This document shows positions 22,018 through 30,478 of a stretch of DNA of 34,583 bases, one piece after another. The stretch is from Syntrophaceae bacterium (GTDB lineage: Bacteria; Desulfobacterota; Syntrophia; Syntrophales; Smithellaceae): assembly GCA_025355345.1 (NCBI GenBank), contig JANXZU010000072.1, positions 1 to 34,583 on the forward strand, read 5' to 3'. Under the pieces are notes generated by a model. It made no database searches. It saw only the letters and a program-made list of their open reading frames with translations, and was not told where the DNA came from. Made by a program: the position numbers and the translations under genes. How positions within the stretch are numbered: the first letter of the stretch is position 1; the number at the start of each line of letters is the position of its first letter.

Positions 22018-23322
22018 CTACTTACTCGAATTAATATATTCAGTAATTTTGGCAGCGATGGTTTTTACGACATGTTCAAATTCATCTACGTCCTTGTCCA
22101 GCAAAGTCATACGGAAACCAAGCAGCGGCGAGAAGAACGATGTTAGCGGTACGACGCAAATTCCTGTAGCTGCAAGCAGATAATAAACAAATCGTTTATC
22201 GTATTCGATAGAGCCTTTTGTCAGTTCTTCTATATATTTTTTGATCTCCGGCTGTGCAATAGGCAGGGTCTGACGGTCATTGAGCACCGATTCATTGAAG
22301 ATAACCGTATTGTAAAACGCGCCGTTGGTTTTGTTGGCAATCAGAAAAGGAACATCCTTCAAAATGCCATAAGCGATGGCGGAAAGCTTTTCGTAGTGCT
22401 GTGTGCGCTCACGTAAATAATTATTATATTCCGGATGTTTCATAATGCGCGGAATCGCCATTTGCGGCAACGTTGTCGAACATACTTCCGACATCTTCTG
22501 ATGCAGAATGGTATTGATGAATCGGGCGAAGATTGGGTCTTTATCGGCGTTATACACTTCCATCCAACCACAGCGCGCGCCGGGCCAGGGAGCTTCTTTG
22601 GAGATGCTCTTCATAGAGATAGCGGGGACATCGCCGATAATATCACCAAGCGGCACAGTCGTTTTGCCGTTATAGACAATATTAATATAGGTTTCATCGG
22701 AAATTACAAAAAGGTCATTTTCTTTGGCAATCCGGACGACATTCTGGAGCGCCTCAACCGGATACACAAAACCGGTGGGATTATCGGGATTGATAATCAG
22801 AATGCCTACAATCGCCTTATGGCTTTTGACTTTCTGCTCCAGTTCCCTCAGATCCGGATGCCAGTTGTTGTAAGGGTTCATCCTATACGTATTGGACGGA
22901 AAAGACGCATGGAGCACTTCCGCCATAAAATGAGTGGAATAAGTCGGCTCCGGCATTATCATGCGGGCATCCACCTGGATGGAGCTGTAGGCGCGGGCAA
23001 TCGCGTCGCCCAGGCCGTTAAAGAAAATGATGTCGTCGGGTGTAATCTGAACTTTGCCGCGCGCATTGACGCGCCCAGCAATAAAAGCACGTGTGGCATC
23101 CACTCCCTTGGTGGGTGAATAAGCGTAAGAGGCGTCTTCCCTAATAATATCAATGAGGACTTCTTTCATCCAATCCGGAATTTTTTCGCCTTTTTGGATC
23201 GGGTCGCCAATGTTTTCCCAAATGATTTCAATGCCGTATTCTTTGAGTTTGTTAGCGATGAGTACGATATTGCGGATTTCATAAGTAAGCCCGCTGCCGC
23301 CACGGGCAATTTCAAAACGCAT
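22018..23322 (-). CDS. Class I/II PLP-dependent aminotransferase
   Basis: 434 residues. Fold type I features: IGDPIQKGEKIPDWM near the start, NPDNPTGFVYP (178-188), ISDETYINIVY (207-217) and the probable PLP lysine Lys242 in SISKEAPWPGARCGW, with Arg250 following. The C-terminal substrate-binding Arg is in LLGFRMTLLD. The family moves amino groups between amino acids and 2-oxo acids; members with an APWPGARCGW-type site include alanine/aspartate aminotransferases, but the substrate is not certain. TAAGGAG lies before the ATG, with rather long spacing. The gene converges with the defence-like pair and diverges from the S1-domain gene. It looks stand-alone. Confidence 0.88.
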   Translation of the reverse strand: MRFEIARGGSGLTYEIRNIVLIANKLKEYGIEIIWENIGDPIQKGEKIPDWMKEVLIDIIREDASYAYSPTKGVDATRAFIAGRVNARGKVQITPDDIIFFNGLGDAIARAYSSIQVDARMIMPEPTYSTHFMAEVLHASFPSNTYRMNPYNNWHPDLRELEQKVKSHKAIVGILIINPDNPTGFVYPVEALQNVVRIAKENDLFVISDETYINIVYNGKTTVPLGDIIGDVPAISMKSISKEAPWPGARCGWMEVYNADKDPIFARFINTILHQKMSEVCSTTLPQMAIPRIMKHPEYNNYLRERTQHYEKLSAIAYGILKDVPFLIANKTNGAFYNTVIFNESVLNDRQTLPIAQPEIKKYIEELTKGSIEYDKRFVYYLLAATGICVVPLTSFFSPLLGFRMTLLDKDVDEFEHVVKTIAAKITEYINSSK

Positions 23323-23688
23323 AAGTTGTTTAACTCCTTAGATATTCTTAATTTGTTCATAGTACATTTTTATCTGATTTTCCACACTTTTTTAGTGAGA
23401 CTCTAATTTCAAAAACATAGTGCGTTGAAATTGGTTAGTCGAACTACCCCTGTGCTTTGCGCAGGGGGTAGTGGATACTTTTATGGTGTTCACTCCGTTG
23501 CTGATGACTGGTGTGATTAATCCCTCGTCGCTTCGCTTTGCGGGATAATTCGTCCAACAAATTTCAGTGCGCTTCGCTTCTGAAACTTGGGACTCATTAA
23601 AATTTGAAAGACAAATTCTTTTTTTCATGTTATCAAAACTAAAATTTAAAAAACCACACTCAATATAAATGCAAAAAAGGATCACATA
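23323..23688. repeat. Intergenic gap with palindromic repeat element
   Basis: No gene. It holds GAAATTGGTTAGTCGAACTA at 23427-23446, shared with 7504 and 9185 (reverse). Three hairpins follow: ACTACCCC/GGGGTAGT at 23443-23472; AATCCC...GGGAT around CGCTTCGCTTTGCGGGATAA at 23519-23549; and TTTCAG...CTGAAA around 23562-23586. The last 90 bases are AT-rich and must include the promoter and ribosome site (AAAAGGA) of the S1-domain gene. Confidence 0.6.
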
Positions 23689-24858
23689 ATGGAAGAAACA
23701 AAGAGTTTTGCGGAAATGCTGGACGAAACAGATCTTACCCCAAAACGTTTTGCCCCCGGTGAAAAAACAGAGGCAATCGTAGTAAAAATTTCACCGGAAT
23801 GGATATTTATCGATTTAGGCGCAAAAAGCGAAGGTTATCTGGATAAAAATGAATTCCTCGATGATAACGGCAATTTGACAGTAAAGGAAGGAGATACAAT
23901 TACCGCTTATTTCCTTTCTTCACGCCACAGCGAAAGATTATTTACGACAAAACTGCTCGCCCGCAAAAGCGTTGACGACTTTTTGCTCAACGCATACAGG
24001 AATCAGATTCCCTTGGAAGCATCGGTGGAAAAGGAAACCAAAGGCGGCTTTTCGATCAGAATAAGCGCCAGCGCCAGTGGTTTTTGCCCATACTCACAAA
24101 TGGATATGAAAAAAATCGACAATGTCGCTGATTACGTCGGCAAAAAATTTGATTTTATTGTTATGGAGTATAGCGAAAATGGCCGCAACATCGTACTTTC
24201 ACGTCGCCCACTTCTGCAAAAAATCGAACAGGAAAAAATTAATGTCCTCAAGGGTTCGCTGCAAAAAGGCATGACTGTAAAAGGGGTGGTTACCTCTGTG
24301 CGCGATTTTGGCGCGTTTGTAGATATCGGCGGCATACAGGCGCTGCTGCCGGTTTCGGAAATGACCTGGGGTAGGGTGGAGGACACCAAAGCCCTCTATG
24401 CTCCCGGTGACAGTATCGAGGCAAAAATAATCAATCTCGATTGGGAAAATGACCGGATTACGTTATCTTTCAAAGATACACTGCCCGATCCATGGAATGA
24501 AGTAGTGGCTAAATATCTCGAAGGAAGTGTCCATACGGGAAAAGTATCCCGCCTGACTGATTTTGGCGCTTTCATAACTCTGGAGGCTGGCATAGACGGC
24601 CTTTTGCATATATCCAAACTGTCGCGGGGCAAGAAAATTAAGCATGCCCGCGATGTTCTTGCCGCTGATTCTCAATTAGAAGTCCAAATTGAAAAGATCG
24701 ATCGCGACGGTAAGCGCATATCTCTTAACATTCCAGGTAATAATCAGGATGTTTCCTCCGAAGGAGTAGGTGATGATTTCCGCAGCTACGTTCCCGATGC
24801 GCCCAAAGCCATGGGCACTTTTGGTGATTTGATGAACAAATCAAAAAAGAAGAAATAG
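23689..24858 (+). CDS. S1-domain RNA-binding protein (ribosomal protein S1-like)
   Basis: 389 residues, mostly S1 repeats. Four can be traced, near 22-95, 103-168, 188-258 and 274-345. The last two are the most canonical: GVVTSVRDFGAFVDIGG and GKVSRLTDFGAFITL, each ending in ITLSFK or ISLN. The C-terminus is Lys-rich (MNKSKKKK). S1 proteins bind single-stranded RNA and help mRNA reach the ribosome. It is shorter than the six-repeat RpsA of Escherichia coli (about 557 residues), so it may be an additional S1-like protein rather than the main ribosomal one. The ribosome site is AAAAGGA. A hairpin at 24873-24919 separates it from the converging synthetase gene. Confidence 0.85.
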   Translation: MEETKSFAEMLDETDLTPKRFAPGEKTEAIVVKISPEWIFIDLGAKSEGYLDKNEFLDDNGNLTVKEGDTITAYFLSSRHSERLFTTKLLARKSVDDFLLNAYRNQIPLEASVEKETKGGFSIRISASASGFCPYSQMDMKKIDNVADYVGKKFDFIVMEYSENGRNIVLSRRPLLQKIEQEKINVLKGSLQKGMTVKGVVTSVRDFGAFVDIGGIQALLPVSEMTWGRVEDTKALYAPGDSIEAKIINLDWENDRITLSFKDTLPDPWNEVVAKYLEGSVHTGKVSRLTDFGAFITLEAGIDGLLHISKLSRGKKIKHARDVLAADSQLEVQIEKIDRDGKRISLNIPGNNQDVSSEGVGDDFRSYVPDAPKAMGTFGDLMNKSKKKK

Positions 24859-24872
24859 AAACATATATATCC

Positions 24873-24919
24873 TGTAGTGGCATGAAGAATAGCCTGAAGG
24901 TTATAGTCGTGCCCCTACA
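24873..24919. terminator. Stem-loop between convergent genes
   Basis: TGTAGTGGCA (24873-24882) pairs with TGCCCCTACA (24910-24919), nine of ten positions matching. An inner stem ATAGCC-TGAA-GGTTAT lies at about 24890-24905. It sits between the stops of the S1-domain gene and the acyl-CoA synthetase gene, so it could protect or end both transcripts. There is no long T-run. Confidence 0.45.
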
Positions 24920-24921
24920 CC

Positions 24922-27069
24922 TTAATCCTTCAAAACAATCAACGCATCCGCTACAACCGGATTGGCTCCACTGATAATAATTGGGTTGAGATCAATCTCG
25001 GCTATTTCCGGATGCAGAAGGGCTATATCTCCAATAGCTCGGATTATTTTGATGAGTTTTTCTATTTTCACCTTCGGCATACCGCGAAATTCCTTAAGCA
25101 ATTCCTTGGCACGGATGTCAGCAAACATTTCATCTACATCCGCATCGGCAAGAGGCGCCATGCGTATCGTCGTATCGCGATAGATCTCGGTAAAAACTCC
25201 GCCTAGACCAAACACAACACATGGTCCGAATCCCGCAAAACGAGTCATACCGGCCAGAAACTCCCTGTTCCCCCGCAGCATTTCCCCAACCAGCACAGGT
25301 ACTGGTTTCCCTGCCGCTTTCTGTATAGACGAGAAATTATCTTTGAGCTGAGTAGCATTCTCTATATTCAACGCGATAAGTCCTTTACCGCTTTTATGCA
25401 TAATTTCCCAACTACAGGCCTTGAGCGCCACAGGATAACCAATTTTTCGGGCAGCATCCAAAGCCTCCGCCTTCGTTGAGACCAGTGCCTCTTTTGTAAC
25501 AGGTACGCCGTAGGCTGCCAGTAATTTTTTCGCCGCATGTTCGTCCAGTGCCTTTTGACCATTTGCTTTTGCCTGTCCGATGAGACGGAGAGCAAGTTTG
25601 CTTAATGCAGGGAGATTGACAATGCCTTGCGGTTTGCGATCTCTAATTAGTTTGTAGTGATAAAGAGAACCCAAGGCCCGCGCAGCATTTTCCGGAGAAG
25701 AAAAAACCGGTGTGTTTGTATCCTGATAACCTTGAGTATAACCATCTTCCCGACCGAAAAATGACGATATCAGCATAGGCATTTTATACTTATGGGGAAG
25801 TTCAAAGGCCTCGGCAATGACGGGCTGAGTCATCTTTAAAAATTCTTCGAGGCTAATTCCGCCAATAAGATCATCAAGATGAGTATAAATTTCCTGCATA
25901 AAACCGGAATGCATGATTCCATGCAGGACTATCGCATCCACCTCCCCACTTTTCATCATGATCTCCGGCAGGGTTACGGCAAGCTTTTCCATGCTCAAAT
26001 GAAAAGTCATATCCACAGGATTAGCCGCGGACGCATGCGGCTCGATATATTGCTTAATTTCTTTTTGCAGATTCTCGGAGAATCGAGGAACATCCATTCC
26101 GACTAAATCACAGGTGTAAGAAATGGCCGTTGCAGGTCCGCCGGAATTAGTCATAACTCCCACGCGTCTTCCCCGCAGAGGCGGCTGCGTTGCCAGTGTC
26201 CAACCATGTGTGTAGAGCTCCTCAATGGAGCCAACACGGATTACACCAGCTTGCTTCAGGATGCCGTTATAAAGAAAATCAGGACCGGCCATAGCGCCGG
26301 TGTGGCTTGATCCGGCACGGGCACCGGAGGCCGAACCGCCAACATATTGTGCCACTACTGGTTTACGTTGAGTTACCTTACGCGCTACTTCCACAAATCT
26401 TTTCCCGTCCCGTATTCCTTCAATATAAAGAATAATCGCCTTTGTTTGTTCATCTTCACCCAGATAAGCAAGTGCATCCACAATGTCGATATTGGCTTCA
26501 TTGCCTAAACTGATAGCTTTGCTGAATTGAATTCCCCTTTTTCTCAAATATGGCAGAGACTGCGTCACGTAAGTACCGCTTTGTGAGGCAAATCCGAGCA
26601 GACCCGGTTTGGCAGGAAATGGAGCAACCGTAGTGTTCAAATTAATCTCGGAATTAATTATACCCAGACAATTAGGACCGACAAAACGTATCCCATAACA
26701 CCCTGCTATTTCATTGATCTTTTTTTCCATATCCAGGCCGGTTGCACCTGTTTCCTTGTAACCGGCGGTGACAATAATGGCTCGCTTAGTACCGATTTTA
26801 CCAAAATCTGTAAGCAGCTCGGTTATTGCCTTATTTGGAACTATAAAAACGACCAGATCGGGAGTTTCAGGCAGATCGGAAGCGGCAGCATAAGCCTTGT
26901 GTCCCAAAACTGTTTTTTCCGTCAAATGAATAGGATAAAACGTGCCTTTATAGCCGTCTTTTACGATACTGAGCGCCTGAATAGTTCCCATTTTCATTGG
27001 ATCATTACTTGCGCCCACGACAGCAATAGATTTTGGATTCATAAGTAACTTCAAAGGATTTTCCGGCAT
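24922..27069 (-). CDS. Fused ADP-forming acyl-CoA (acetyl-CoA) synthetase
   Basis: 715 residues, alpha and beta parts in one chain. The N-terminal CoA-binding domain starts KSIAVVGASNDPMKMGT. The succinyl-CoA-ligase-like domain carries VGPNCLGIIN and the phosphorylated His256 in SSHTGAMAG. The C-terminal part (about 485-715) is an ATP-grasp domain with GYPVALKACSWEIMHKS and VFGLGGVFTEIYRDTTIRMAPL. The reaction acyl-CoA + ADP + Pi to acid + CoA + ATP is a fermentative ATP-yielding step, common in syntrophs and archaea. GAAGGGAG precedes the ATG. A sigma-70 promoter and an upstream palindrome lie at 27115-27172. The exact acid (acetate, propionate or longer) cannot be read from the sequence. 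Confidence 0.92.
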   Translation of the reverse strand: MPENPLKLLMNPKSIAVVGASNDPMKMGTIQALSIVKDGYKGTFYPIHLTEKTVLGHKAYAAASDLPETPDLVVFIVPNKAITELLTDFGKIGTKRAIIVTAGYKETGATGLDMEKKINEIAGCYGIRFVGPNCLGIINSEINLNTTVAPFPAKPGLLGFASQSGTYVTQSLPYLRKRGIQFSKAISLGNEANIDIVDALAYLGEDEQTKAIILYIEGIRDGKRFVEVARKVTQRKPVVAQYVGGSASGARAGSSHTGAMAGPDFLYNGILKQAGVIRVGSIEELYTHGWTLATQPPLRGRRVGVMTNSGGPATAISYTCDLVGMDVPRFSENLQKEIKQYIEPHASAANPVDMTFHLSMEKLAVTLPEIMMKSGEVDAIVLHGIMHSGFMQEIYTHLDDLIGGISLEEFLKMTQPVIAEAFELPHKYKMPMLISSFFGREDGYTQGYQDTNTPVFSSPENAARALGSLYHYKLIRDRKPQGIVNLPALSKLALRLIGQAKANGQKALDEHAAKKLLAAYGVPVTKEALVSTKAEALDAARKIGYPVALKACSWEIMHKSGKGLIALNIENATQLKDNFSSIQKAAGKPVPVLVGEMLRGNREFLAGMTRFAGFGPCVVFGLGGVFTEIYRDTTIRMAPLADADVDEMFADIRAKELLKEFRGMPKVKIEKLIKIIRAIGDIALLHPEIAEIDLNPIIISGANPVVADALIVLKD

Positions 27070-27114
27070 TATTCAACTCCCTTCAAAACGATATTCAGTA
27101 GAATTATGACCGGG

Positions 27115-27143
27115 AGTACAGAATAAAATAATACATCTGTCAA
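27115..27143 (-). promoter_or_regulatory. Sigma-70 promoter of the acyl-CoA synthetase gene
   Basis: On the minus strand TTGACA (27143-27138) is followed by 17 bases and TGTACT (27120-27115). The start would be near 27108, giving a leader of about 40 bases before the ATG at 27069. A perfect -35, correct spacing and a four-of-six -10 support it. Confidence 0.65.
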
Positions 27144-27147
27144 GAGA

Positions 27148-27172
27148 AATCACGGATCGCATATTCGTGATT
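27148..27172. promoter_or_regulatory. Palindrome just upstream of the synthetase -35 box
   Basis: AATCACG-N11-CGTGATT is a perfect 7-bp dyad whose centre lies about 52 bases before the predicted start point, a usual place for an activator site. It does not match the FNR (TTGAT-N4-ATCAA) or CRP (TGTGA-N6-TCACA) consensus. The protein that binds it is unknown. Confidence 0.4.
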
Positions 27173-27576
27173 ATACAAACCAGTCCAAAAAACGTCAAAT
27201 TCGTCAATTATATGACAATCAATTTATGATTTTAACTTCAACACAATCTCTAAAATTGTAGTTCAAAAGATACCTTATTGTAATCTATCTGATATAAAAT
27301 TATGGAGTAAACAAATTTAGATTACCGAAAGGATAGATTAAATTGTATAACCGAGACCATATATATTTGATGAACTATGATTATTACGGAAGTAACGATT
27401 TTTGAGAGGAACATTTATCTTACCATGCAATACAGCCCTGCAAATAATACTGTATTGCTAAAGCAAAAAAGCATTATATAAAATAAGTGGTACTAAAGAC
27501 GGACACAACAAATATCTCAAGACATAACGTTTATTAATCTGGAAATCGTCTCATACCTGCGGCAATATTTTACCTT

Positions 27577-27927
27577 TTAACCCTTTTCATTAAAGATCAT
27601 GCCAACCAGTTCACTCATTTTAGACTGAAGTGCCTGCATCTCTTTGGGAGGTATTTCACGAATCACATTACCAGTATCTTTGTTTACTACCTTTACAGCT
27701 ATCTTGCTTTCATGCGCGCCATAAAGAGTATATTGAAGGCTGATGTTCATACTGTCAAGTTGGCCTTGCATGTCCGCGACCATAGCTTTTACTTGCCCGA
27801 TAGTTACAGCTTCATCACGACCTGCAGCCTGTGCAGGTTTAAAAGATTCCGGCGTCTGACCCGGCGTATTCACAGTTGCCGAAGAACCCGCCATTGCACC
27901 ACTCATTTCCACAGAGCTGATATTCAC
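27577..27927 (-). CDS. flaG: FlaG family flagellar protein
   Basis: 116 residues from a GTG at 27927 with a very strong ribosome site (GAGGAGGTGAG). The C-terminal FlaG domain is clear: LQYTLYGAHESKIAVKVVNK followed by DTGNVIREIPPKEMQALQSKM. The N-terminal 45 residues are Ser/Thr/Pro/Ala-rich and unstructured, as usual. FlaG influences filament length in several polar flagellates. Its normal neighbours (fliC, fliD, fliS) are absent, so the gene is an orphan here. A sigma-28-like promoter lies upstream at 27969-27996. Confidence 0.9.
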   Translation of the reverse strand: MNISSVEMSGAMAGSSATVNTPGQTPESFKPAQAAGRDEAVTIGQVKAMVADMQGQLDSMNISLQYTLYGAHESKIAVKVVNKDTGNVIREIPPKEMQALQSKMSELVGMIFNEKG

Positions 27928-27968
27928 TTATCTCACCTCCTCTTTGTGTTATTTTCCCTTTGGTTTTA

Positions 27969-27996
27969 ATATCGACATTTTACAATAAAAACTTTA
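27969..27996 (-). promoter_or_regulatory. Sigma-28 (FliA)-like promoter of flaG
   Basis: On the minus strand TAAAGTTT (27996-27989) is followed by 12 bases and GTCGATAT (27976-27969). The consensus is TAAAGTTT-N11-GCCGATAA, so the -35 is perfect, the -10 matches six of eight and the spacer is one base long. The start point would be about 35 bases before the flaG GTG. Confidence 0.55.
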
Positions 27997-28468
27997 ATAA
28001 TTTGGATCAATTTCCGTATATACCAGAGTACTGTCATTTTATCAGGATACAGCCTTGTCACCATAAACGACATAAATTTGACGATTTGATAATATCTTTG
28101 CTGCGCCAAATATATAAAAGCTACATAATCTGTATGATCCCGCTATAGTGGTCGGCCTTCAAATCCAAGGTTTTAATGTGATTATATCGTCTCAATGGAA
28201 AATAAACTTAAGCTCCATACTTGATGCTTTCGAAAAAAGCCCACTGATCGTCATGCCAAAAATGGCGCAGAGACAGATTTTATCTTGCTGGGCGCGATAT
28301 CGCATGCATCAGATGTTTTAATCAAAGCAGGTTGAAAATGATTTCCACTCTAAACATAACATTATTACAATTTTTAAAAAAGTGAATTGAACGAGGGCGA
28401 ATTTTCTGTTTTTACCTTTGCAATTCAAGGACATTCGCATATTTAATTCTTTGAATTTTTATGCAAAA

Positions 28469-28484
28469 TGGCATTAATATTGCA
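28469..28484 (+). promoter_or_regulatory. Sigma-54 (-24/-12) type promoter of the sugar operon
   Basis: TGGCATTAATATTGCA keeps TGGCA and TTGCA with GG and GC exactly ten bases apart, as in sigma-54 promoters. The start would be near 28495, about 95 bases before the first gene. The bases after TGGCA (TT instead of CG) are the only departures from consensus. Confidence 0.65.
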
Positions 28485-28495
28485 AAACTATAAAT

Positions 28496-28589
28496 GGTTT
28501 AAGAAGATACATCCTCAATAATGCAATCACTTTGGTAACTGAGAGGGCGGAGCTGTATCTGCATAAAAGATTCCCTGGAGAACGGATCA
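28496..28589 (+). promoter_or_regulatory. Structured leader with JUMPstart/ops-like segment
   Basis: CTTTGGTAACTG at 28530-28541 and GGGCGGAGCTG at 28545-28555 resemble the JUMPstart pieces CTCTGGTAGCTG and GGGCGGTAGCGTG, in the same order but closer together. AGATACA near 28505 and TGTATCT near 28554 form a 7-bp dyad closing the leader. JUMPstart elements lie in 5' leaders of polysaccharide operons and recruit RfaH-type antiterminators. The match is partial. Confidence 0.35.
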
Positions 28590-29690
28590 TTGTTCGATAA
28601 TATTTACAAAAGCAAGACAGTGCTAATCACCGGCCACACAGGCTTCAAGGGGTCATGGCTGGCTATCTGGTTGAAGGAATTAGGTGCTAACGTCGTCGGT
28701 TATGCACTTGATCCTCCCAGCCAGCCTAACAATTTTGAAGCAACAAAGCTTCGGGGGAAAATAACTCATATACATGGAGATATCCGCGATCTCGAATACC
28801 TCCTCGAAATCTTCAAAAAATATCAGCCGGAATTTGTTTTTCACCTTGCCGCCCAATCCATTGTCCGCCTTTCCTACGACGAACCGAAAACAACATTTGA
28901 CACAAACGTTGGCGGCACGGTCAATGTCTTTGAGGCCGTACGTAAAACCCCAAACGTTAAGGTGCTGGTCAACGTCACCAGCGACAAATGCTATGAAAAC
29001 AGGGAGTGGATATGGGGCTACAGGGAAAACGACCCGCTGGGTGGTCATGACCCGTACAGTGCCTCCAAAGGTTGCGCGGAACTTGTTTTCAGCGCTTATC
29101 TGAAATCGTTTTTCTCTTTGAACGCTGGGCAAAGCATGGGTATTGGTGCCGCTTCCGCCCGGGCAGGCAATGTCATCGGCGGCGGAGATTGGGGTGCAGA
29201 CCGCCTCGTACCCGATTGCATTCGTGCTTTGAGTAGTCATCATCCCATCGGCATCCGCAACCCTCATGCCATCAGACCATGGCAGCACGTCTTGGAACCT
29301 CTTTGCGCCTACCTGTTGTTAGGCGCAAACATTTCAAAAGATCCGATAAAATATTCCGGTGTCTGGAATTTCGGTCCCGATGACAGTAGTCAGTTGAACG
29401 TTTCAGAAATGGCTGATAGTTTAATAAAATACTGGGGAGATGGGTCATGGGAAAACCTTTCAGATTTCAAGGCACTTCATGAGGCAAGACTTCTCAAACT
29501 TAATTGTGACAAAGCTCATGCCGAGCTCAACTGGCACAGCGTTCTAACCATAGATGAATGCTTACAGATGACAGCAGATTGGTATAGAAAATTTTACGAT
29601 CGAAGCAGGGATAACGACCTGTATTACTACTGCGTCGAACAAATTCATCATTACAAAGAGTATTCAGATCGAAACGGAGATAGACTATGA
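28590..29690 (+). CDS. rfbG: CDP-glucose 4,6-dehydratase
   Basis: 366 residues from TTG at 28590, with GGAG upstream. It is an extended SDR with the nucleotide motif ITGHTGFKGSWLA, VFHLAAQSIVRLSYDEP, NVTSDKCYEN, and Tyr-x3-Lys in DPYSASKGCAE. These are diagnostic of RfbG/DdhB rather than dTDP-glucose dehydratase. It converts CDP-D-glucose to CDP-4-dehydro-6-deoxy-D-glucose, the branch point for dideoxy and branched sugars. It is the first gene of the operon. The next gene overlaps its stop by 4 bases (ATGA) and encodes the enzyme that makes its substrate. Confidence 0.93.
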   Translation: MFDNIYKSKTVLITGHTGFKGSWLAIWLKELGANVVGYALDPPSQPNNFEATKLRGKITHIHGDIRDLEYLLEIFKKYQPEFVFHLAAQSIVRLSYDEPKTTFDTNVGGTVNVFEAVRKTPNVKVLVNVTSDKCYENREWIWGYRENDPLGGHDPYSASKGCAELVFSAYLKSFFSLNAGQSMGIGAASARAGNVIGGGDWGADRLVPDCIRALSSHHPIGIRNPHAIRPWQHVLEPLCAYLLLGANISKDPIKYSGVWNFGPDDSSQLNVSEMADSLIKYWGDGSWENLSDFKALHEARLLKLNCDKAHAELNWHSVLTIDECLQMTADWYRKFYDRSRDNDLYYYCVEQIHHYKEYSDRNGDRL

Positions 29691-30478
29691 ATCAAGACAT
29701 GCAGGTAGTAATTCTTTGTGGTGGCGTGGGAACGCGCCTTCGAGAAGAAACGGAGTTCCGTCCTAAACCAATGGTCAATATCGGTGATCGTCCTATCCTC
29801 TGGCACATCATGAAGTATTATTCGTACTTTGGATACAAAGACTTTGTCCTTGCCCTCGGTTACAAGGGAGAAATGATCAAAAACTATTTCTGCCATTATG
29901 AACTCATGAACAATGACATAGCAATTGAGCTGGGGCGGCCGGAAAGAACGTACATTCATTATGCCCACGACGAAGCCGGCTGGAAAATAACCCTGGCTGA
30001 TACAGGCGAAAAGGCACTCAAGGGCGCGCGTTTAAAAAAGATTGAAAAATATATCACCGGTGATACTTTCATCATGACCTACGGCGACGGCATCGCCGAT
30101 GTGGATATAAACCAGCTGCTGGCTTTCCATAAGGCTCATGGCAAAATAGCAACCGTCACGGGAATCAGCCCTGCCTCGCAATTTGGCGAGCTGAAAACAG
30201 ACGGCGATCGTGTAGAAGCTTTCCGCGAGAAAGCCCAAGACGGCGAAGGCCTCGTCAGCGGTGGCTTTTTCGTATTCAACCGGGCGATTTTTAATTACCT
30301 GACGACGGATGATTTATGCGATTTTGAGATCGGCCCTTTGGAGCAAATCGCCAAAGAGGGACAACTGATGGTGTACAAACACCGGGGATTCTGGGCCTGC
30401 ATGGACACACTGCGCGACATGGAATTCCTCAACAAAATATGGAATGACGGCACGGCCAAATGGAAGATTTGGAAGTAA
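29687..30478 (+). CDS. rfbF: Glucose-1-phosphate cytidylyltransferase
   Basis: 263 residues. The nucleotidyltransferase signature is LCGGVGTRLREETEFRPKPM near the start. It is followed by ILWHIMKYYSYFGYKDFVL, then MTYGDGIADVD with the metal Asp, and the C-terminal YKHRGFWACMDTLRDMEFL typical of RfbF. It makes CDP-glucose from CTP and glucose-1-phosphate in the cytoplasm. Its ATG overlaps the rfbG stop, and its end overlaps the next gene by 19 bases. Length and motifs match the family (about 257 residues). Confidence 0.95.
   Translation: MNQDMQVVILCGGVGTRLREETEFRPKPMVNIGDRPILWHIMKYYSYFGYKDFVLALGYKGEMIKNYFCHYELMNNDIAIELGRPERTYIHYAHDEAGWKITLADTGEKALKGARLKKIEKYITGDTFIMTYGDGIADVDINQLLAFHKAHGKIATVTGISPASQFGELKTDGDRVEAFREKAQDGEGLVSGGFFVFNRAIFNYLTTDDLCDFEIGPLEQIAKEGQLMVYKHRGFWACMDTLRDMEFLNKIWNDGTAKWKIWK

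Larger units (their letters stand above)
27070..27576. other. Gene-free AT-rich gap
   Basis: About 500 bases with no credible reading frame. The left end holds the promoter and palindrome of the acyl-CoA synthetase gene. At 27427-27435 and 27450-27458 there is a perfect 9-bp inverted repeat (GCAATACAG / CTGTATTGC) with a 14-base loop. It is 119 bases beyond the flaG stop and has no T-run on either strand. Nothing else recognisable was seen. Confidence 0.5.
27928..28589. other. Divergent intergenic region between flaG and the sugar operon
   Basis: About 660 bases without a credible gene. The left end carries the flaG promoter on the minus strand. The right end carries the sigma-54-type promoter (28469-28484) and the structured leader (28496-28589) of the sugar operon. 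The middle (about 28140-28400) has a 30-odd-codon open stretch near 28220-28320 that I do not recognise and that lacks a ribosome site; it may be a decayed gene. Confidence 0.5.

Noticed and set aside
28496..28589. Cyclic di-GMP (GEMM) or other known riboswitch in the sugar-operon leader
   Set aside because: The conserved GEMM core and tetraloop-receptor sequences are not present; only a partial JUMPstart resemblance and a small dyad are seen.
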